DNA from: Prolixibacteraceae bacterium
GTDB taxonomy: Bacteria; Bacteroidota; Bacteroidia; Bacteroidales; Prolixibacteraceae
Length of the DNA stretch: 64,000 nucleotides
Direction of reading: 5' to 3'
Assembly (NCBI GenBank): GCA_019459525.1
Contig: JAIBEY010000030.1
Location: 1 to 64,000, forward strand
The translations under genes were made by a program, and so were the position numbers. The notes beneath the pieces are model-generated. The model searched no databases. It saw only the letters and a list, made by a program, of their open reading frames with translations, and had not been told where the DNA came from. This document shows, piece by piece, positions 19,060-28,880 of this stretch (the stretch's first letter is position 1; every line of letters begins with the position of its first letter).

Positions 19060-19417
19060 GGCTCAATCAGTCGTTTCAAAAATAACCTACAAACGTGAAT
19101 AGAGGATTTATATTAATGGTTTTGCGACTGAAGGGATAAAATGCCCCTCTCATTTTGTATTTTAAATAATATTGATTACTTTATAATTCATGTTGGGTAA
19201 AGCCGTTCTATTTCCCCAAATTATTAATTCTTACAAATTTTTAACCGTGTCAAATACCAACTAATGTTGAATTGGAATTGACACAAAGGACATAAGGTAC
19301 ATCGAATGCCTTTTCCTACGGAAAAGAGCAATATTTCTGAAAAAGTGTATATAAGGAATATAAAATTGCTCTTGACTAATGATATTAATAATTTGATAAT
19401 TAATAATTTATAGTATA

Positions 19418-21109
19418 ATGGTGAAGACTTTAAAAATTGAAGCTGAGTATGCGAGTGAAGTGTTGAAAACAATCCCTTCAGGGTACATTGACAAAACAAT
19501 CTGTGGATGTGGTTTAACAACTGTAGCATTGGAGAATGAAGAGGACACTGTTATTGCTGTCCCAACCATTTGTTTAGCTATGAACAAATCGGAACAATAT
19601 CCGAATGAAAGATATGCAGGTAAGGTAATGGCCGTTTATGGAAATACTACCGTGGATGAAATTATTCTTTACTGGATGACAAACAGAACAAGAAAAATAA
19701 TGGTAACCTATGATTCTCTCTATAAAATTGAATTCCTCCTGGATAGATGTAAACTGGTAATTGATGAATCAAATGAACTGTTATCAAGAACAAAGTTGAA
19801 ACCGGAAGTCATTGATCATGTCTTTAATATTGCCTACAAGTATAAAGACACAGTAAGTTTTATTTCAGCTACACCTACTCCATTAATGTATATGCCTAAC
19901 TGGATATCCGACATCGACCAGGTTAAGATTGAGTGGAGCAATACAGACAAAGCAAAACCAATTCTTTGCGAGAGAACTTATCCAATCAAGAGTTTAAAAA
20001 ATGAGTTTATCAGTCCGTTGAAAGAAAATGGATCAATGACTGTTAAAGGTAAGTCATTTAGTAAACTAATAATATTTATTAACTCGATTGCACAGATTGT
20101 AGAAGTAGTAAAAGAAACTAGACTTGATAAGCATGAATGTGGCATAATCTGTGGTGATAGTTTAAAAAATGACATTAAAATATGTGGAATAAAAAGATAT
20201 GTCAAAGGCGTATTACCTAAATATTTGTTCATTACTTCATCAGGATTTTGTGGAATTGATTTGGAAGATGGTGAAGCAATGACAGTAGTTGTAAGTACTA
20301 CAAGTCAAAAATGGAAGATGATAGACATGCTGACTGATCTCAAACAAGCGATTTCAAGACAGAGAAATAAGCAAAACCCAAACTATGGTTCATTTATTTA
20401 TATCTACAATCAGACAATATTTAAAAAATCAAAGAATGAACTCCTTGAAGAACTAAACGGGACTTACTCCAAAATAAATGACACAATTGCAATATATGAT
20501 TTGGCTGTAATAAATAATCGTATAAATGGTTTTGAACCGTATCCTGATTTTAGAGCATACACTTTTTTTAGAGATAACAGATATGAAATAAATGACCAAG
20601 CATTTAGAGCAGATGCTTATTTCATCTTGGAAACAAGAAATCAGTATAGCAAGGGATTTGATATCAGGGGTGGTTTTGACAGCATAGACGAAGTTGTGGC
20701 TGATGTATTGCCAAAAGATGTAACATATAAAGAGCTTGTCTCTCTTTTTAATAAACATCATGTTGATGGAAAAATGGATTGGGGTGGATATTTAACTAAA
20801 GTCGAGTGGATTTCGCTAATTGAATCTTCCTACAGGTTATTCAAACAGACCTGGAAGGACCAAACCTATGCAAAAAAAATGGTTGAGAACCATGGTGATA
20901 AAATGAGCATTATTAAAGCTAAAGTAGATAGAAAATTTTCTATTGGTAAAAGATACACAAGAAAGGAATCTAAAAAAATATTACAGGAAATCTACGACCA
21001 GTTAAAGGTTGAGAGGAAAGCTAAACACACCGATTTTAGTGAGCTATTTGAAGAAGTAAGATATCCTGAGGCTAACGGTGAAAGATATGTGGAGATAATG
21101 AAGAAGTAA
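19418..21109 (+). CDS. SF2 helicase-like protein of a mobile-element family
   Basis: A 563-aa protein with the layout of an SF2 helicase. Motif I reads DKTICGCGLTTVAL, lacking the usual GKT lysine. Motif II is LVIDESNEL, motif III SFISATPTP, and motif VI-like QAISRQRNKQN. A C-terminal basic region follows. Proteins of this type recur in Bacteroidota phages and integrative elements and resemble origin-binding or replication helicases. It is flanked by intergenic DNA on both sides and stands alone. Replication or maintenance of the island is a reasonable guess. Loss of the Walker lysine makes ATP hydrolysis doubtful unless the family compensates. Confidence 0.7.
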   Translation: MVKTLKIEAEYASEVLKTIPSGYIDKTICGCGLTTVALENEEDTVIAVPTICLAMNKSEQYPNERYAGKVMAVYGNTTVDEIILYWMTNRTRKIMVTYDSLYKIEFLLDRCKLVIDESNELLSRTKLKPEVIDHVFNIAYKYKDTVSFISATPTPLMYMPNWISDIDQVKIEWSNTDKAKPILCERTYPIKSLKNEFISPLKENGSMTVKGKSFSKLIIFINSIAQIVEVVKETRLDKHECGIICGDSLKNDIKICGIKRYVKGVLPKYLFITSSGFCGIDLEDGEAMTVVVSTTSQKWKMIDMLTDLKQAISRQRNKQNPNYGSFIYIYNQTIFKKSKNELLEELNGTYSKINDTIAIYDLAVINNRINGFEPYPDFRAYTFFRDNRYEINDQAFRADAYFILETRNQYSKGFDIRGGFDSIDEVVADVLPKDVTYKELVSLFNKHHVDGKMDWGGYLTKVEWISLIESSYRLFKQTWKDQTYAKKMVENHGDKMSIIKAKVDRKFSIGKRYTRKESKKILQEIYDQLKVERKAKHTDFSELFEEVRYPEANGERYVEIMKK

Positions 21110-21350
21110 AAAAGCTAATCTATAAGTTTGTCGACTTTTAAATCACAAAATTCTGCATAAAAGACTTAATTGAGGAAAATACTGCCGAGCATAAATTGAG
21201 ATTATTTTTTCACAATCAAAAAATCTAATACAATAGCTCACTTTTTATTCTTCTGTTATTTGGTAGATCCCTATAGATTAGTGCATTGAAACAATTAGCA
21301 GATTTTATTCAATCAAACATTGACGTTCAGAGATTCGTGGAAGTTGAAGT

Positions 21351-21440
21351 TTAATAAGAGTCATCGTCAAACCCATTAAAAGGAGTATCGTCATCTGGAT
21401 CTTTGTAAATTAGCAGCTTTAGCCATCCATAAATTTTCGT
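21351..21440 (-). pseudogene. C-terminal remnant ending DDDTPFNGFDDD
   Basis: An open minus-strand stretch ending IYKDPDDDTPFNGFDDDSY. It matches the tail of the larger pseudogene at 24388-24869 (DPDDVIPFNGFDDDLG). No start remains and a stop codon sits just upstream, so this is a decayed copy of the same gene family. It overlaps the end of the nucleotidyltransferase remnant in another frame. Confidence 0.5.
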
Positions 21441-21790
21441 AACCTAACTTGTACCATTTGTTCTATGGGCCCAGTGGGCTATCTTTGCCAGGCATAATGT
21501 CAACAGGGATATCCTTGTATTTGTAACTACAAATAGAATGTCTGTAAGGATCAGGAAAAACCTGAGCTCTTACAGTCGTTCCAACATTCGCACCCAGTTG
21601 CCGAAATTCATCAGATTGATGGTTATGCCTATGTCGCTGGTCGGACTTGTTTCATCAGCTACCGGATCGTTGGCATACAAGCTGACTACTGCTCCTCCAA
21701 TGAATACCATCTGGTTTATGAGATTGCAAAGTGCCTGCGCTACTTCGGCGACCACTCCAATATTGATGGTTCTATTCTCTATCTATGATT
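21403..21790 (-). pseudogene. Decayed nucleotidyltransferase-fold gene
   Basis: Minus-strand frames preserve recognisable pieces of one protein: VVAEVAQALCNLINQ, MVFIGGAVVSLYANDP, then after a frameshift YKYKDIPVDIMPGKDSPLGP, an in-frame stop, and NKWYKLGYENLWMA. The GGAVVSLY...SDIGI pattern is that of minimal nucleotidyltransferases of the AbiEii-like/MNT group. The active-site DxD now reads DIG. Frameshift, internal stop and a missing C terminus mark it as dead. It follows the HTH pseudogene, its likely former operon partner. Confidence 0.7.
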
Positions 21791-22271
21791 CTCTTCTTTA
21801 ATTCAGTAATAGCCAGTTCTCGCGGGTTTTTCCTACTCGAAGAGTATCCACCAAAGCCAGTAATTCATGCAATTTAGGGTCGTTTTGCACTGCATCGACC
21901 ACCGAAGGATAGAGCGGCGCGATGCTTTGACCACGCAAGGTTCCTTTCCCTGAAGGCTAAATGTAGGGTTCGGTACTTTGAATGACTTCGCGGAGAGGAG
22001 CGGCAGAATGTGCTGTCGGAACGCCCCGGACGATTGCCCCGGCTTGCATAGGATATACAACTGCGATACCATATTGTAGAAATTCCATCTGGGCCAGCTT
22101 TCGTACGATCTTCCCCGAAGAGTCGAGCAAGCCGGCATGTTTAGATCGGGCAAACGATTTGCTGATTTCTGACTGGCTCATAAACAGAGCCTCGACCAGA
22201 GGTTTTTGTTCCAAGAGCTGATCGCCCATACTGATGATTTTGAGTAAAACCACCACATCGAGCGGACTCAT
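21772..22271 (-). pseudogene. Decayed winged-helix DNA-binding protein
   Basis: Starts MSPLDVVVLLKIISMG and reads as a helix-turn-helix regulator (VEALFMSQSEISKSFARSK) through EPYI. There an in-frame TAG interrupts it, after which coding continues in the same frame (PSGKGTLRGQSIAPLYPSVV). Near the end a small indel shifts the frame before the expected KKRIIDRE terminus. It was probably the regulatory partner of the adjacent nucleotidyltransferase remnant. Confidence 0.7.
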
Positions 22272-22397
22272 TGTAGGTTGTTATGCTTTCATATTGCTCA
22301 TTATTCCGACATGCAATATTAGTTTTTTTTTATCCTGTAATACAACAATTTAAATTAACTAATTCTGTATTCCAATATGGAATAATTTGTAGATTCG

Positions 22398-22489
22398 GTC
22401 ATCCTGAACGTTCGACCAAGCTCACGTCGAAGTCTTGTTTCAGGATCTTATACATGGATCGACAGACCCGGAAATAAATTCGGGGTGAC
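22398..22489. repeat. Intergenic palindromic repeat (GTCATCCTGAAC type)
   Basis: GTCATCCTGAACGTTCG is followed 26 bp later by CTTGTTTCAGGATC and then CCGGAAATAAATTCGGGGTGAC. These are the half-sites of the dispersed GTCATCCTGAAC...GTTCAGGATGAC palindromes frequent between genes in Bacteroidota, here partly mutated. Confidence 0.45.
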
Positions 22490-22633
22490 TACCCTTAGTG
22501 GAGCCTATCGGCTGCTTTATATATTCTTAATAGAGAGAAATAGCAAAAAGTGTCACTCCTTAAATATATTATCTCTTATAAATACTTGTCTAATATCTTC
22601 AGATTAAAAACGGTATTAAAAGACACGCTAAAC

Positions 22634-22668
22634 TTTTGTAACAAATATTTACTATTTTTGTTACAAAA
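22634..22668. promoter_or_regulatory. Dyad operator overlapping the AbiE-like promoter
   Basis: TTTTGTAACAAA (22634-22645) and TTTGTTACAAAA (22657-22668) are perfect 12-bp inverted repeats. A TAnnTTTG -7 match (TATTTTTG, 22653-22660) overlaps the right arm, and the antitoxin ATG is 17 bp further on. AbiEi antitoxins are known to repress their own operon by binding inverted repeats in the promoter, so this is the expected operator. Confidence 0.75.
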
Positions 22669-22684
22669 TAATCACATAAAAACA

Positions 22685-23278
22685 ATGCAAAGCATTGAGA
22701 AACAAATAGAAGAGAAAATAAAAGAAATCGCGAAAGGCACATTATTATTTCCTGAGGACTTCCAACTTCTAGGTTCTTCAGCAGCAGTGCGCTTGGCCTT
22801 ACACAGAATTGAAAAAAGAGGAATTATCCGAAGAGTTGCACAGGGAATATATGTACAGCCTAAAATCAATGAATACATCGGAGAAATCAGACCATCAGGC
22901 GAAGAAATTGCAGATGGAATTGCGAAACGTGACAAGATACGAATTGTACCAACCGGAGTTTACGCTTTGAATGCGCTGGGTTTAAGTACGCAAGTTCCCA
23001 TGAAGTTGGTTTTTCTGACCGATGGTGCAGCACGTGAAATTAAGCTAGGGAAACGGAGTATAAAGTTTAAAAGGACAACCCCAAAAAACCTGATGGCAAA
23101 AGGTAAAATTAGCAGTCTTGTTATACAAGCCTTGCGCGAAATTGGGATAGATAAGTTGAAGGCATCCGAAGAGAAAAAGATAATTGAACTATTATTAAAG
23201 GAAGATAAAAGTCATTTGACTCACGACATACAGTTAGCTCCTGAGTGGATAAAAAAGATAATGAAAAAAGCTTTATAA
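22685..23278 (+). CDS. AbiEi-like antitoxin (DUF6088 family)
   Basis: A 197-aa protein with an N-terminal winged helix (about 10-60, RLALHRIEKRGIIRRVAQGIYV) and a C-terminal domain characteristic of AbiEi/DUF6088 antitoxins (VPTGVYALNALGL, then KFKRTTPKNL). The family supplies the antitoxin and transcriptional repressor of type IV toxin-antitoxin and abortive-infection systems. The start at 22685 is fixed by the operator/promoter just upstream; a longer frame from 22550 would run through the operator. The stop abuts the toxin ATG with no gap. Confidence 0.85.
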   Translation: MQSIEKQIEEKIKEIAKGTLLFPEDFQLLGSSAAVRLALHRIEKRGIIRRVAQGIYVQPKINEYIGEIRPSGEEIADGIAKRDKIRIVPTGVYALNALGLSTQVPMKLVFLTDGAAREIKLGKRSIKFKRTTPKNLMAKGKISSLVIQALREIGIDKLKASEEKKIIELLLKEDKSHLTHDIQLAPEWIKKIMKKAL

Positions 23279-24295
23279 ATGAAGAAGATAAACTTTAACG
23301 ACATACCAAACGACGAAAAAAAGGAAATCTATCAACAGGTAAGTGAGCTGACACGTTTGCCTGCATTTTCAATTGAGAAGGATTGGTGGGTGGTAAGAAC
23401 ATTGGCGATCATATTCCAAATGGAAATAGGTAAACATTTGATATTCAAAGGAGGTACTTCATTAAGCAAGGCCTGGGGCATGATTGAACGTTTTTCGGAA
23501 GATGTTGACTTGGCTGCGGATCGTAATTTCTGGGGATTTGATGGTGTATTGAAAAAAAAGGAAATTACCCGACTTCGTAAAACATCTAACGAGTATATTA
23601 TAACAAAATTTTATCCTGAATTAGCTACCAGATTTTCCGATAATGGGTTTGCTGATGTCGGGTTCAAATTGATCGAGGCAGAGGATTCAGATCAGGATCC
23701 ACGAATAATTGAGATATATTATCCCAATGTTGTAGATTCACCTGGATATATTCAGCCTAGGGTTCAGGTTGAACTGGGTTGCCGTTCATTACGCGAACCA
23801 TACTCAAATCAGATGATCTCCTCGTTTGTCGATGAAAGTTTCCCCGAATCTGCATTTGCCGGATTTCGGGTTGAAATCCCAACTGTAAATCCAGAACGAA
23901 CACTTTTAGAAAAAATATTTCTGCTACATGAGGAGTTTCAACGACCAGTTGAAAAAGTAAGGGTTAATAGAATGAGCCGTCATCTATATGACATATATAA
24001 ATTATCAACAACCGTTTACGCTGAAAAGGCGTTAACAGATAAAGAGTTATATGCTGAAATTGTAAATCATCGGATTCGATATACGCGACTAGGCGGTGTC
24101 AATTACAAACTTCATAATCCAAAGACAATTCATCCAATCCCTAATCCTGAGGTAATTGACCTATGGAAACAGGATTATTTAAAAATGCAGGAGCAAATGA
24201 TTTATGGTTATTCTCCAAGTTTTGATGAAATGATTGAAGCCATAAAATTATTTGTTGCGCGAATTAATACACTTGATTGGCAAGTAATTTCCTGA
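23279..24295 (+). CDS. AbiEii-like nucleotidyltransferase toxin
   Basis: A 338-aa nucleotidyltransferase of the AbiEii/AbiGii toxin family. Motif 1 is FKGGTSLSKAWGMI (about 56-69) and the metal-binding pair lies in SEDVDLA (D75, D77). The later conserved segment is NPERTLLEKIFLLHEE. Members block growth, probably by modifying tRNA or another nucleotide substrate, in response to phage infection. It is directly coupled to the upstream antitoxin gene, so this is an intact AbiE-type pair. It also stabilises islands by addiction. Confidence 0.87.
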   Translation: MKKINFNDIPNDEKKEIYQQVSELTRLPAFSIEKDWWVVRTLAIIFQMEIGKHLIFKGGTSLSKAWGMIERFSEDVDLAADRNFWGFDGVLKKKEITRLRKTSNEYIITKFYPELATRFSDNGFADVGFKLIEAEDSDQDPRIIEIYYPNVVDSPGYIQPRVQVELGCRSLREPYSNQMISSFVDESFPESAFAGFRVEIPTVNPERTLLEKIFLLHEEFQRPVEKVRVNRMSRHLYDIYKLSTTVYAEKALTDKELYAEIVNHRIRYTRLGGVNYKLHNPKTIHPIPNPEVIDLWKQDYLKMQEQMIYGYSPSFDEMIEAIKLFVARINTLDWQVIS

Positions 24296-24387
24296 AAATC
24301 AAAAAAAAATCTATACTGCTTGTAAATTTTCACACACGCTTACTTCCGTCATCTTTTTATCGGCAGATGTGAAGAAATAACAGAAAT

Positions 24388-24869
24388 TTATCCTAAGTCA
24401 TCGTCAAACCCGTTAAACGGGATAACATCATCCGGATCTGTATCAAATGGACCTACACCAGGAGGATTGAACAAACCCCATCTATCAATGATGTAATCCC
24501 ATTTGTCAAATCCAGCTACCTAGTCAATAAACAGCAATCGGTATTCTTCAATCAAATCCCTGACAATCTGAAAATATTCGACATGCTCGAACTCAAACAT
24601 TTCGAGAGAATGATTTTGAACCATCAATTCGCGTGCTGCTTTCCAGATAATGGCAGCGCAATCATTCTGATATCATATATTTGGCCACTTTCAGCACCAG
24701 CAACTTTAACGGTTAACAGCATGGCATCTTCCAACATGATACCTTTCACATGGCCCAACATTTCATCATCATCCTGGATAAGTTCGCAGATTTGATTTAC
24801 CACTTCAAAGATTTCCATCCCCTTTTTATAAATGAGAAGTTCCTTGGGATCAATTTCTTCGTCAAACAT
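24388..24869 (-). pseudogene. Frameshifted hypothetical gene ending DDVIPFNGFDDD
   Basis: The first 77 codons (from MFDEEIDPKELLIYKKG) are intact and acidic. A one- or two-base indel near 24660 shifts the frame, after which coding continues with IIWKAARELMVQNHS, an in-frame TAG after LLFID, and a C terminus reading DTDPDDVIPFNGFDDDLG. The family is a small Bacteroidota hypothetical protein of unknown function. A tail fragment of a second copy lies at 21351-21440. The 81-aa front part could still be made. Confidence 0.65.
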
Positions 24870-24942
24870 TTAATCGCTTTGGTGATAGGTGACACTTGAA
24901 AAACAGATATTTTTTAGGCACAAAATATTTCATTTCTCGTAT

Positions 24943-25638
24943 TCAGGCTAACAACTTCTCTAGTTTCAATTTCCATTTTTCCCAGTTTGGCATTTCTCTG
25001 GTCTGAAGATCGAGGAATTTCTGGGTGTGGTCGTGATGGATTAAATGACAGAGTTCGTGAATGATTACATACTCAATACAGCCTTTGGGTGCTTTAATTA
25101 ATTCCGGATTCAGAATGATTTTTCCTTTTGCTGTACAACTTCCCCACCGGGTCGGCATTTCTCTTAGTACAATTGAACTTGGTTCTACTTTGTGTTTTTT
25201 GAAATTTTCTATTAGTTCCAGTGCAATGGCACGAAGCTTCTTTTTAGCATTTTGTAAATACCAACTGGTAACCAATTCTTCAACTCTTGCTTTATCGAAG
25301 GTTGTGACCACGATGAACTTGCCTTTAAGTTTTACACTTTCAACTGGATCGAATATAATTTTCAAACGGTACTGACGGCCAAAGTAAAGATGAGTTTCAC
25401 CACCGACATATTTACGATCTGTCATTTTCGGTTGAAATGCTAGGAAGAAGCTTTGTTGTCTAATTATCCATGGGGCTTTTCTTCGAAGTTTTTCCTTTAC
25501 CTTTTCGATAGGTGTGTCAACAGGGGCTTTTACTATAACATCTAAATCGGGTGTCACAGTTATTCCAAGTGATTTGCGGCTGGAAAATTCTAGTTGGAAA
25601 TCAATTCGTTTCGAGCCAAATTCAATACTTTCAGTCAT
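24943..25638 (-). CDS. YgjP/DUF45 (M48-like) metallopeptidase
   Basis: A 231-aa protein with the zinc-metalloprotease motif HELCH followed by HHDHT near residue 194, and the family box PTRWGSCTAKGKIILNPELIKAP. YgjP-like proteins are frequent last genes of type I restriction operons, but their role there is unproven. The ATG overlaps the hsdR stop (TAATG on the minus strand), so translation is coupled. It is the last gene of the 11-gene operon. Confidence 0.88.
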   Translation of the reverse strand: MTESIEFGSKRIDFQLEFSSRKSLGITVTPDLDVIVKAPVDTPIEKVKEKLRRKAPWIIRQQSFFLAFQPKMTDRKYVGGETHLYFGRQYRLKIIFDPVESVKLKGKFIVVTTFDKARVEELVTSWYLQNAKKKLRAIALELIENFKKHKVEPSSIVLREMPTRWGSCTAKGKIILNPELIKAPKGCIEYVIIHELCHLIHHDHTQKFLDLQTREMPNWEKWKLKLEKLLA

Positions 25639-28600
25639 TACTTGTAGCGGATTTTTGCAACTTCAATGCATTTGTTCGCAATTTCATCCAACTCACCAAA
25701 CGATAGGCTAATGTTGTATTTATCGCGCACTTCATCAATCAAATAGTCTCCAATTTCAATTTGCAACATTCCAGTAATATTGGTTTTATATTGCCAGTCA
25801 ACAATTGATTTGCCGTTATCTAAAACGGCTTTTTGAATCATTTCATCTATATTCAAAGCCGCCTGTGTAGAAATCTCTCTACGGACTATTGGATCCTGAA
25901 TCTTTTCACTGAGTGATTCAACATTCAAGCCATAAAATGCTTTTGCAACATCTTTGTCTTTCAATGCTTCAGGAATATCACTATCCGTGTGGGCCAATAC
26001 ATTGTTCATGATTTCCTGGACCTTACTCAGATACTGAACTTCATTAATTCGCTTGGCTTCGTAATCCGCAATGGTTTCTTTCAGCATTTGTGAAAACTTC
26101 TTGTAGAATGCCGGGTCTTCTTCCATTTTCTCCGATATGTGTTTCGAAGTTCTGCTGGCAATCTTATCAGCTTTAGCTGCTTTCCCTGTTGTATTTTCTA
26201 CTTCCTGCTGAAATTTCTCTTTATCAAAAATATCAACCAGTTCTGTGATAATTTCAACTTTCTCTGTGGTAATGTGCGTGTCAATCAATTTTTGTATCTG
26301 ACCTTCATATTGCTTATAGTCAATTGTATCTGAATATCTTTCAATTACAGCTAAGCGAAGTTTAACAAACATGATTAAATCTGACTTATATCGGTTGATT
26401 GTTTTTTCATCTACCTGATTATAAAACTGGATGGATGAAAGGGCTAATTTCAAACCTTTTGCAAATGAGGCCAATTTATCGTAGAACAAAGCTCGTATTG
26501 CTTCATCTTTCAGTAACAATTGATAAGCTTCAGCATCTCGTTTATTGGTAATGGTTTTGAAGATGTCCCATAGTACTGAATACTTCTGTGGAAGCTTTTT
26601 GATTTCTTCATTGATGTTAACCAATGTGCCTTCCAAGTCATCTGAATCAAATTCCTCGAACGAGGAATACAATTGCAAGGCATCATCCAAATTCTCAATC
26701 ACCCCATAATAATCGATGATGTACCCAAATTCTTTATCCGGGAAAATTCGGTTTACCCTCGCAATGGCTTGTAGAAGTTTATGTCCCTGCAAGTTTCGGG
26801 TAAGATATAAAACAGTGTTCTTGGGCTCATCAAAGCCGGTAAGCAATTTATCTACAACAATAATGATTTCAGGATCTTTTTGATTTTTGAAACGGCTGAT
26901 GATGTTCTTCTCATACTTTTTTTGATTTCCATGTTCATCCATCATCTTTTTCCAAAAACGATTTTCCTTCTCTGTAGATTTTTCATAGGCACTGTCTTCA
27001 CCTTCCCGCTCGTCGATGGATGAAATCAGAACTTCACTGCTCACCAATCCAATATCGTCCAAGAATTCTTTGTAGCGAATGGCATTTATTTTTTTGTCGC
27101 AAACCAATTGTGCTTTGAAGGGTGTACCTTGCCAATTGTCGCGAAAATGTATACTGATGTTCCAGGCAATCGCATATATTTTTTGCTCCGCGCTGTTCAA
27201 CTGATCTGCTCTGCTGAACTTCTTTTTGAAGTCAGCTTTTTGGTATTCGGTCAACGGCTCAGAAACCATTTCGAAAAATGTATCCAAAGGACTTGCATTT
27301 ACAATTTGCCTTGCCAATCTTCCTTCATAAAGAAGCGGTACTACAGCCTTGTCTTTTACGGCCTGATCAACTGTGTATGCATCAATGATACCTCCGAATT
27401 TTGCCGCCGTACTTTTATCCTTTTTAAAAAGTGGTGTGCCTGTCATAGCAATGAAACAGGCATTGGGCATGGTTTTCTGCATTTCAATATTGAAAGTTCC
27501 ATGCTGGGTACGGTGACCTTCATCAACCAGAACAAAAATGTCGTGACTCTGCAAAGGCTTACCGATTTTCTTGATGGCTGCCACAAACTTGTTGATGATG
27601 GTAGTGACAACTGAATCGCTTTTACTTTCAAGCAATTCAACCAATCGTTGCCCGGTGGTGGCATTTTCTACGAACATTCCACACTTGCGAAATGTACCGG
27701 TAATCTGAGTATCCAAATCCGTACGGTCAGTTACCAATACTATCTTCGGATTGCGGATTGATTTTTCCATCGCAATGGCCTGGGCAAGCATAACCATGGT
27801 TAAAGATTTTCCGCTTCCCTGTGTGTGCCAAATCACCCCACCGTTGCGCCTTCCTCCATCAATTTGAAGGATCCGCTTCATGGATTTTTTAACGGCAAAA
27901 TACTGCTGATATCGGGCAATCTTTTTTTCTCCATTATCGAACAGAACGAAATTGAAAATAATATCCATCAGCCGCTCCGGTCGGCATAAACCAAATAAAT
28001 ACTCATCCTGAATAGTTGGAAGAATATTTTCATTCTCCAGATCATCAAAATACTGCCTGACATACCTGAAACGATCAGCAAACAATATATTTTTCTGCTC
28101 TGGATTTAAGGATTGATTCTTCAATTCCTGTAATGCGGTTTTATAAATCTTTTCTTCTTCCTCGGTATTGAATTTTTCTTCCCACTTCGCCCAAAATTTT
28201 TCAGGAGTGGCATTAGTGGCGTATGATGCTTCTTGTGTAGCGATACTCAACGTCAGTTGAGAATAAACATACAAGGCCCGGATGCCGTCTTCCTGCTGAC
28301 TGCGCAAATGTTGGCTAATTGCCTGTTTCAATGGTTCTTTCATGCCTGGTCGCTTGCACTCGATTACGCAAAGTGGAATACCATTAACAAACAATACCAA
28401 ATCGGGACGGTAATGCTCTTTGCTGGTACTGCGCATGACGCTGTATTCTTCGGTTACATGAAATACATTGTTTTCCAAATTTTTCCAATCAATGTATTGA
28501 AGCGTAATGCTTTTTTTATCCCCGTCAAAACTCTGGTCAAAAGTTTTTCCAAGGGTAATCAGGTTATAGGCTGTTTCGCAAGCTGCAATGTATCCTTCGT

Positions 28601-28865
28601 TCATCGGCAATTCTTTCAAGGCCCGAATCCCATTTTCAATGTTGGCATCGCTGATGTATGTGGTTTTGGTTGAGCTAATTCGCTTTTCTGAATTGATTTC
28701 CTTCAACTGTTTACGTAGAATATCCTCCAACAAAACATTGCTGGTTTTTCCACCTCTAAGATCTTCTGCTTCTGCCTGACTGAGATAGGTATAACCTAAC
28801 TTTTGTAACAACTGCAAAGCAGGTATTTGGCTAATATGATCTTCTTTGAAACTAGGTGTATCCAT
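25638..28865 (-). CDS. hsdR: Type I restriction endonuclease subunit R
   Basis: A 1075-aa motor/nuclease subunit. An N-terminal PD-(D/E)xK nuclease is visible as RPDLVLFV...CVIECKRPG near residues 153-175. SF2 translocase motifs follow: Walker A HTQGSGKSLTM near 350, VDEGHRTQHG near 447, AMTGTPLF, and motif VI IARVNRIFP. A helical C-terminal region (about 820-1075) should contact the methylase. It cuts DNA lacking the methyl mark set by HsdM/HsdS. The 239-bp gap upstream holds a repeat array, so hsdR may have its own regulated promoter. Confidence 0.95.
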   Translation of the reverse strand: MDTPSFKEDHISQIPALQLLQKLGYTYLSQAEAEDLRGGKTSNVLLEDILRKQLKEINSEKRISSTKTTYISDANIENGIRALKELPMNEGYIAACETAYNLITLGKTFDQSFDGDKKSITLQYIDWKNLENNVFHVTEEYSVMRSTSKEHYRPDLVLFVNGIPLCVIECKRPGMKEPLKQAISQHLRSQQEDGIRALYVYSQLTLSIATQEASYATNATPEKFWAKWEEKFNTEEEEKIYKTALQELKNQSLNPEQKNILFADRFRYVRQYFDDLENENILPTIQDEYLFGLCRPERLMDIIFNFVLFDNGEKKIARYQQYFAVKKSMKRILQIDGGRRNGGVIWHTQGSGKSLTMVMLAQAIAMEKSIRNPKIVLVTDRTDLDTQITGTFRKCGMFVENATTGQRLVELLESKSDSVVTTIINKFVAAIKKIGKPLQSHDIFVLVDEGHRTQHGTFNIEMQKTMPNACFIAMTGTPLFKKDKSTAAKFGGIIDAYTVDQAVKDKAVVPLLYEGRLARQIVNASPLDTFFEMVSEPLTEYQKADFKKKFSRADQLNSAEQKIYAIAWNISIHFRDNWQGTPFKAQLVCDKKINAIRYKEFLDDIGLVSSEVLISSIDEREGEDSAYEKSTEKENRFWKKMMDEHGNQKKYEKNIISRFKNQKDPEIIIVVDKLLTGFDEPKNTVLYLTRNLQGHKLLQAIARVNRIFPDKEFGYIIDYYGVIENLDDALQLYSSFEEFDSDDLEGTLVNINEEIKKLPQKYSVLWDIFKTITNKRDAEAYQLLLKDEAIRALFYDKLASFAKGLKLALSSIQFYNQVDEKTINRYKSDLIMFVKLRLAVIERYSDTIDYKQYEGQIQKLIDTHITTEKVEIITELVDIFDKEKFQQEVENTTGKAAKADKIASRTSKHISEKMEEDPAFYKKFSQMLKETIADYEAKRINEVQYLSKVQEIMNNVLAHTDSDIPEALKDKDVAKAFYGLNVESLSEKIQDPIVRREISTQAALNIDEMIQKAVLDNGKSIVDWQYKTNITGMLQIEIGDYLIDEVRDKYNISLSFGELDEIANKCIEVAKIRYK

Positions 28866-28880
28866 TGTATACTTTTTAAA

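Noticed and set aside
19324-19373. AAGAGCAAT / ATTGCTCTT inverted repeat upstream of the helicase-like gene as an origin or operator
   Set aside because: A single 9-bp pair with a 32-bp spacer in AT-rich DNA; could be chance and no iterons accompany it.
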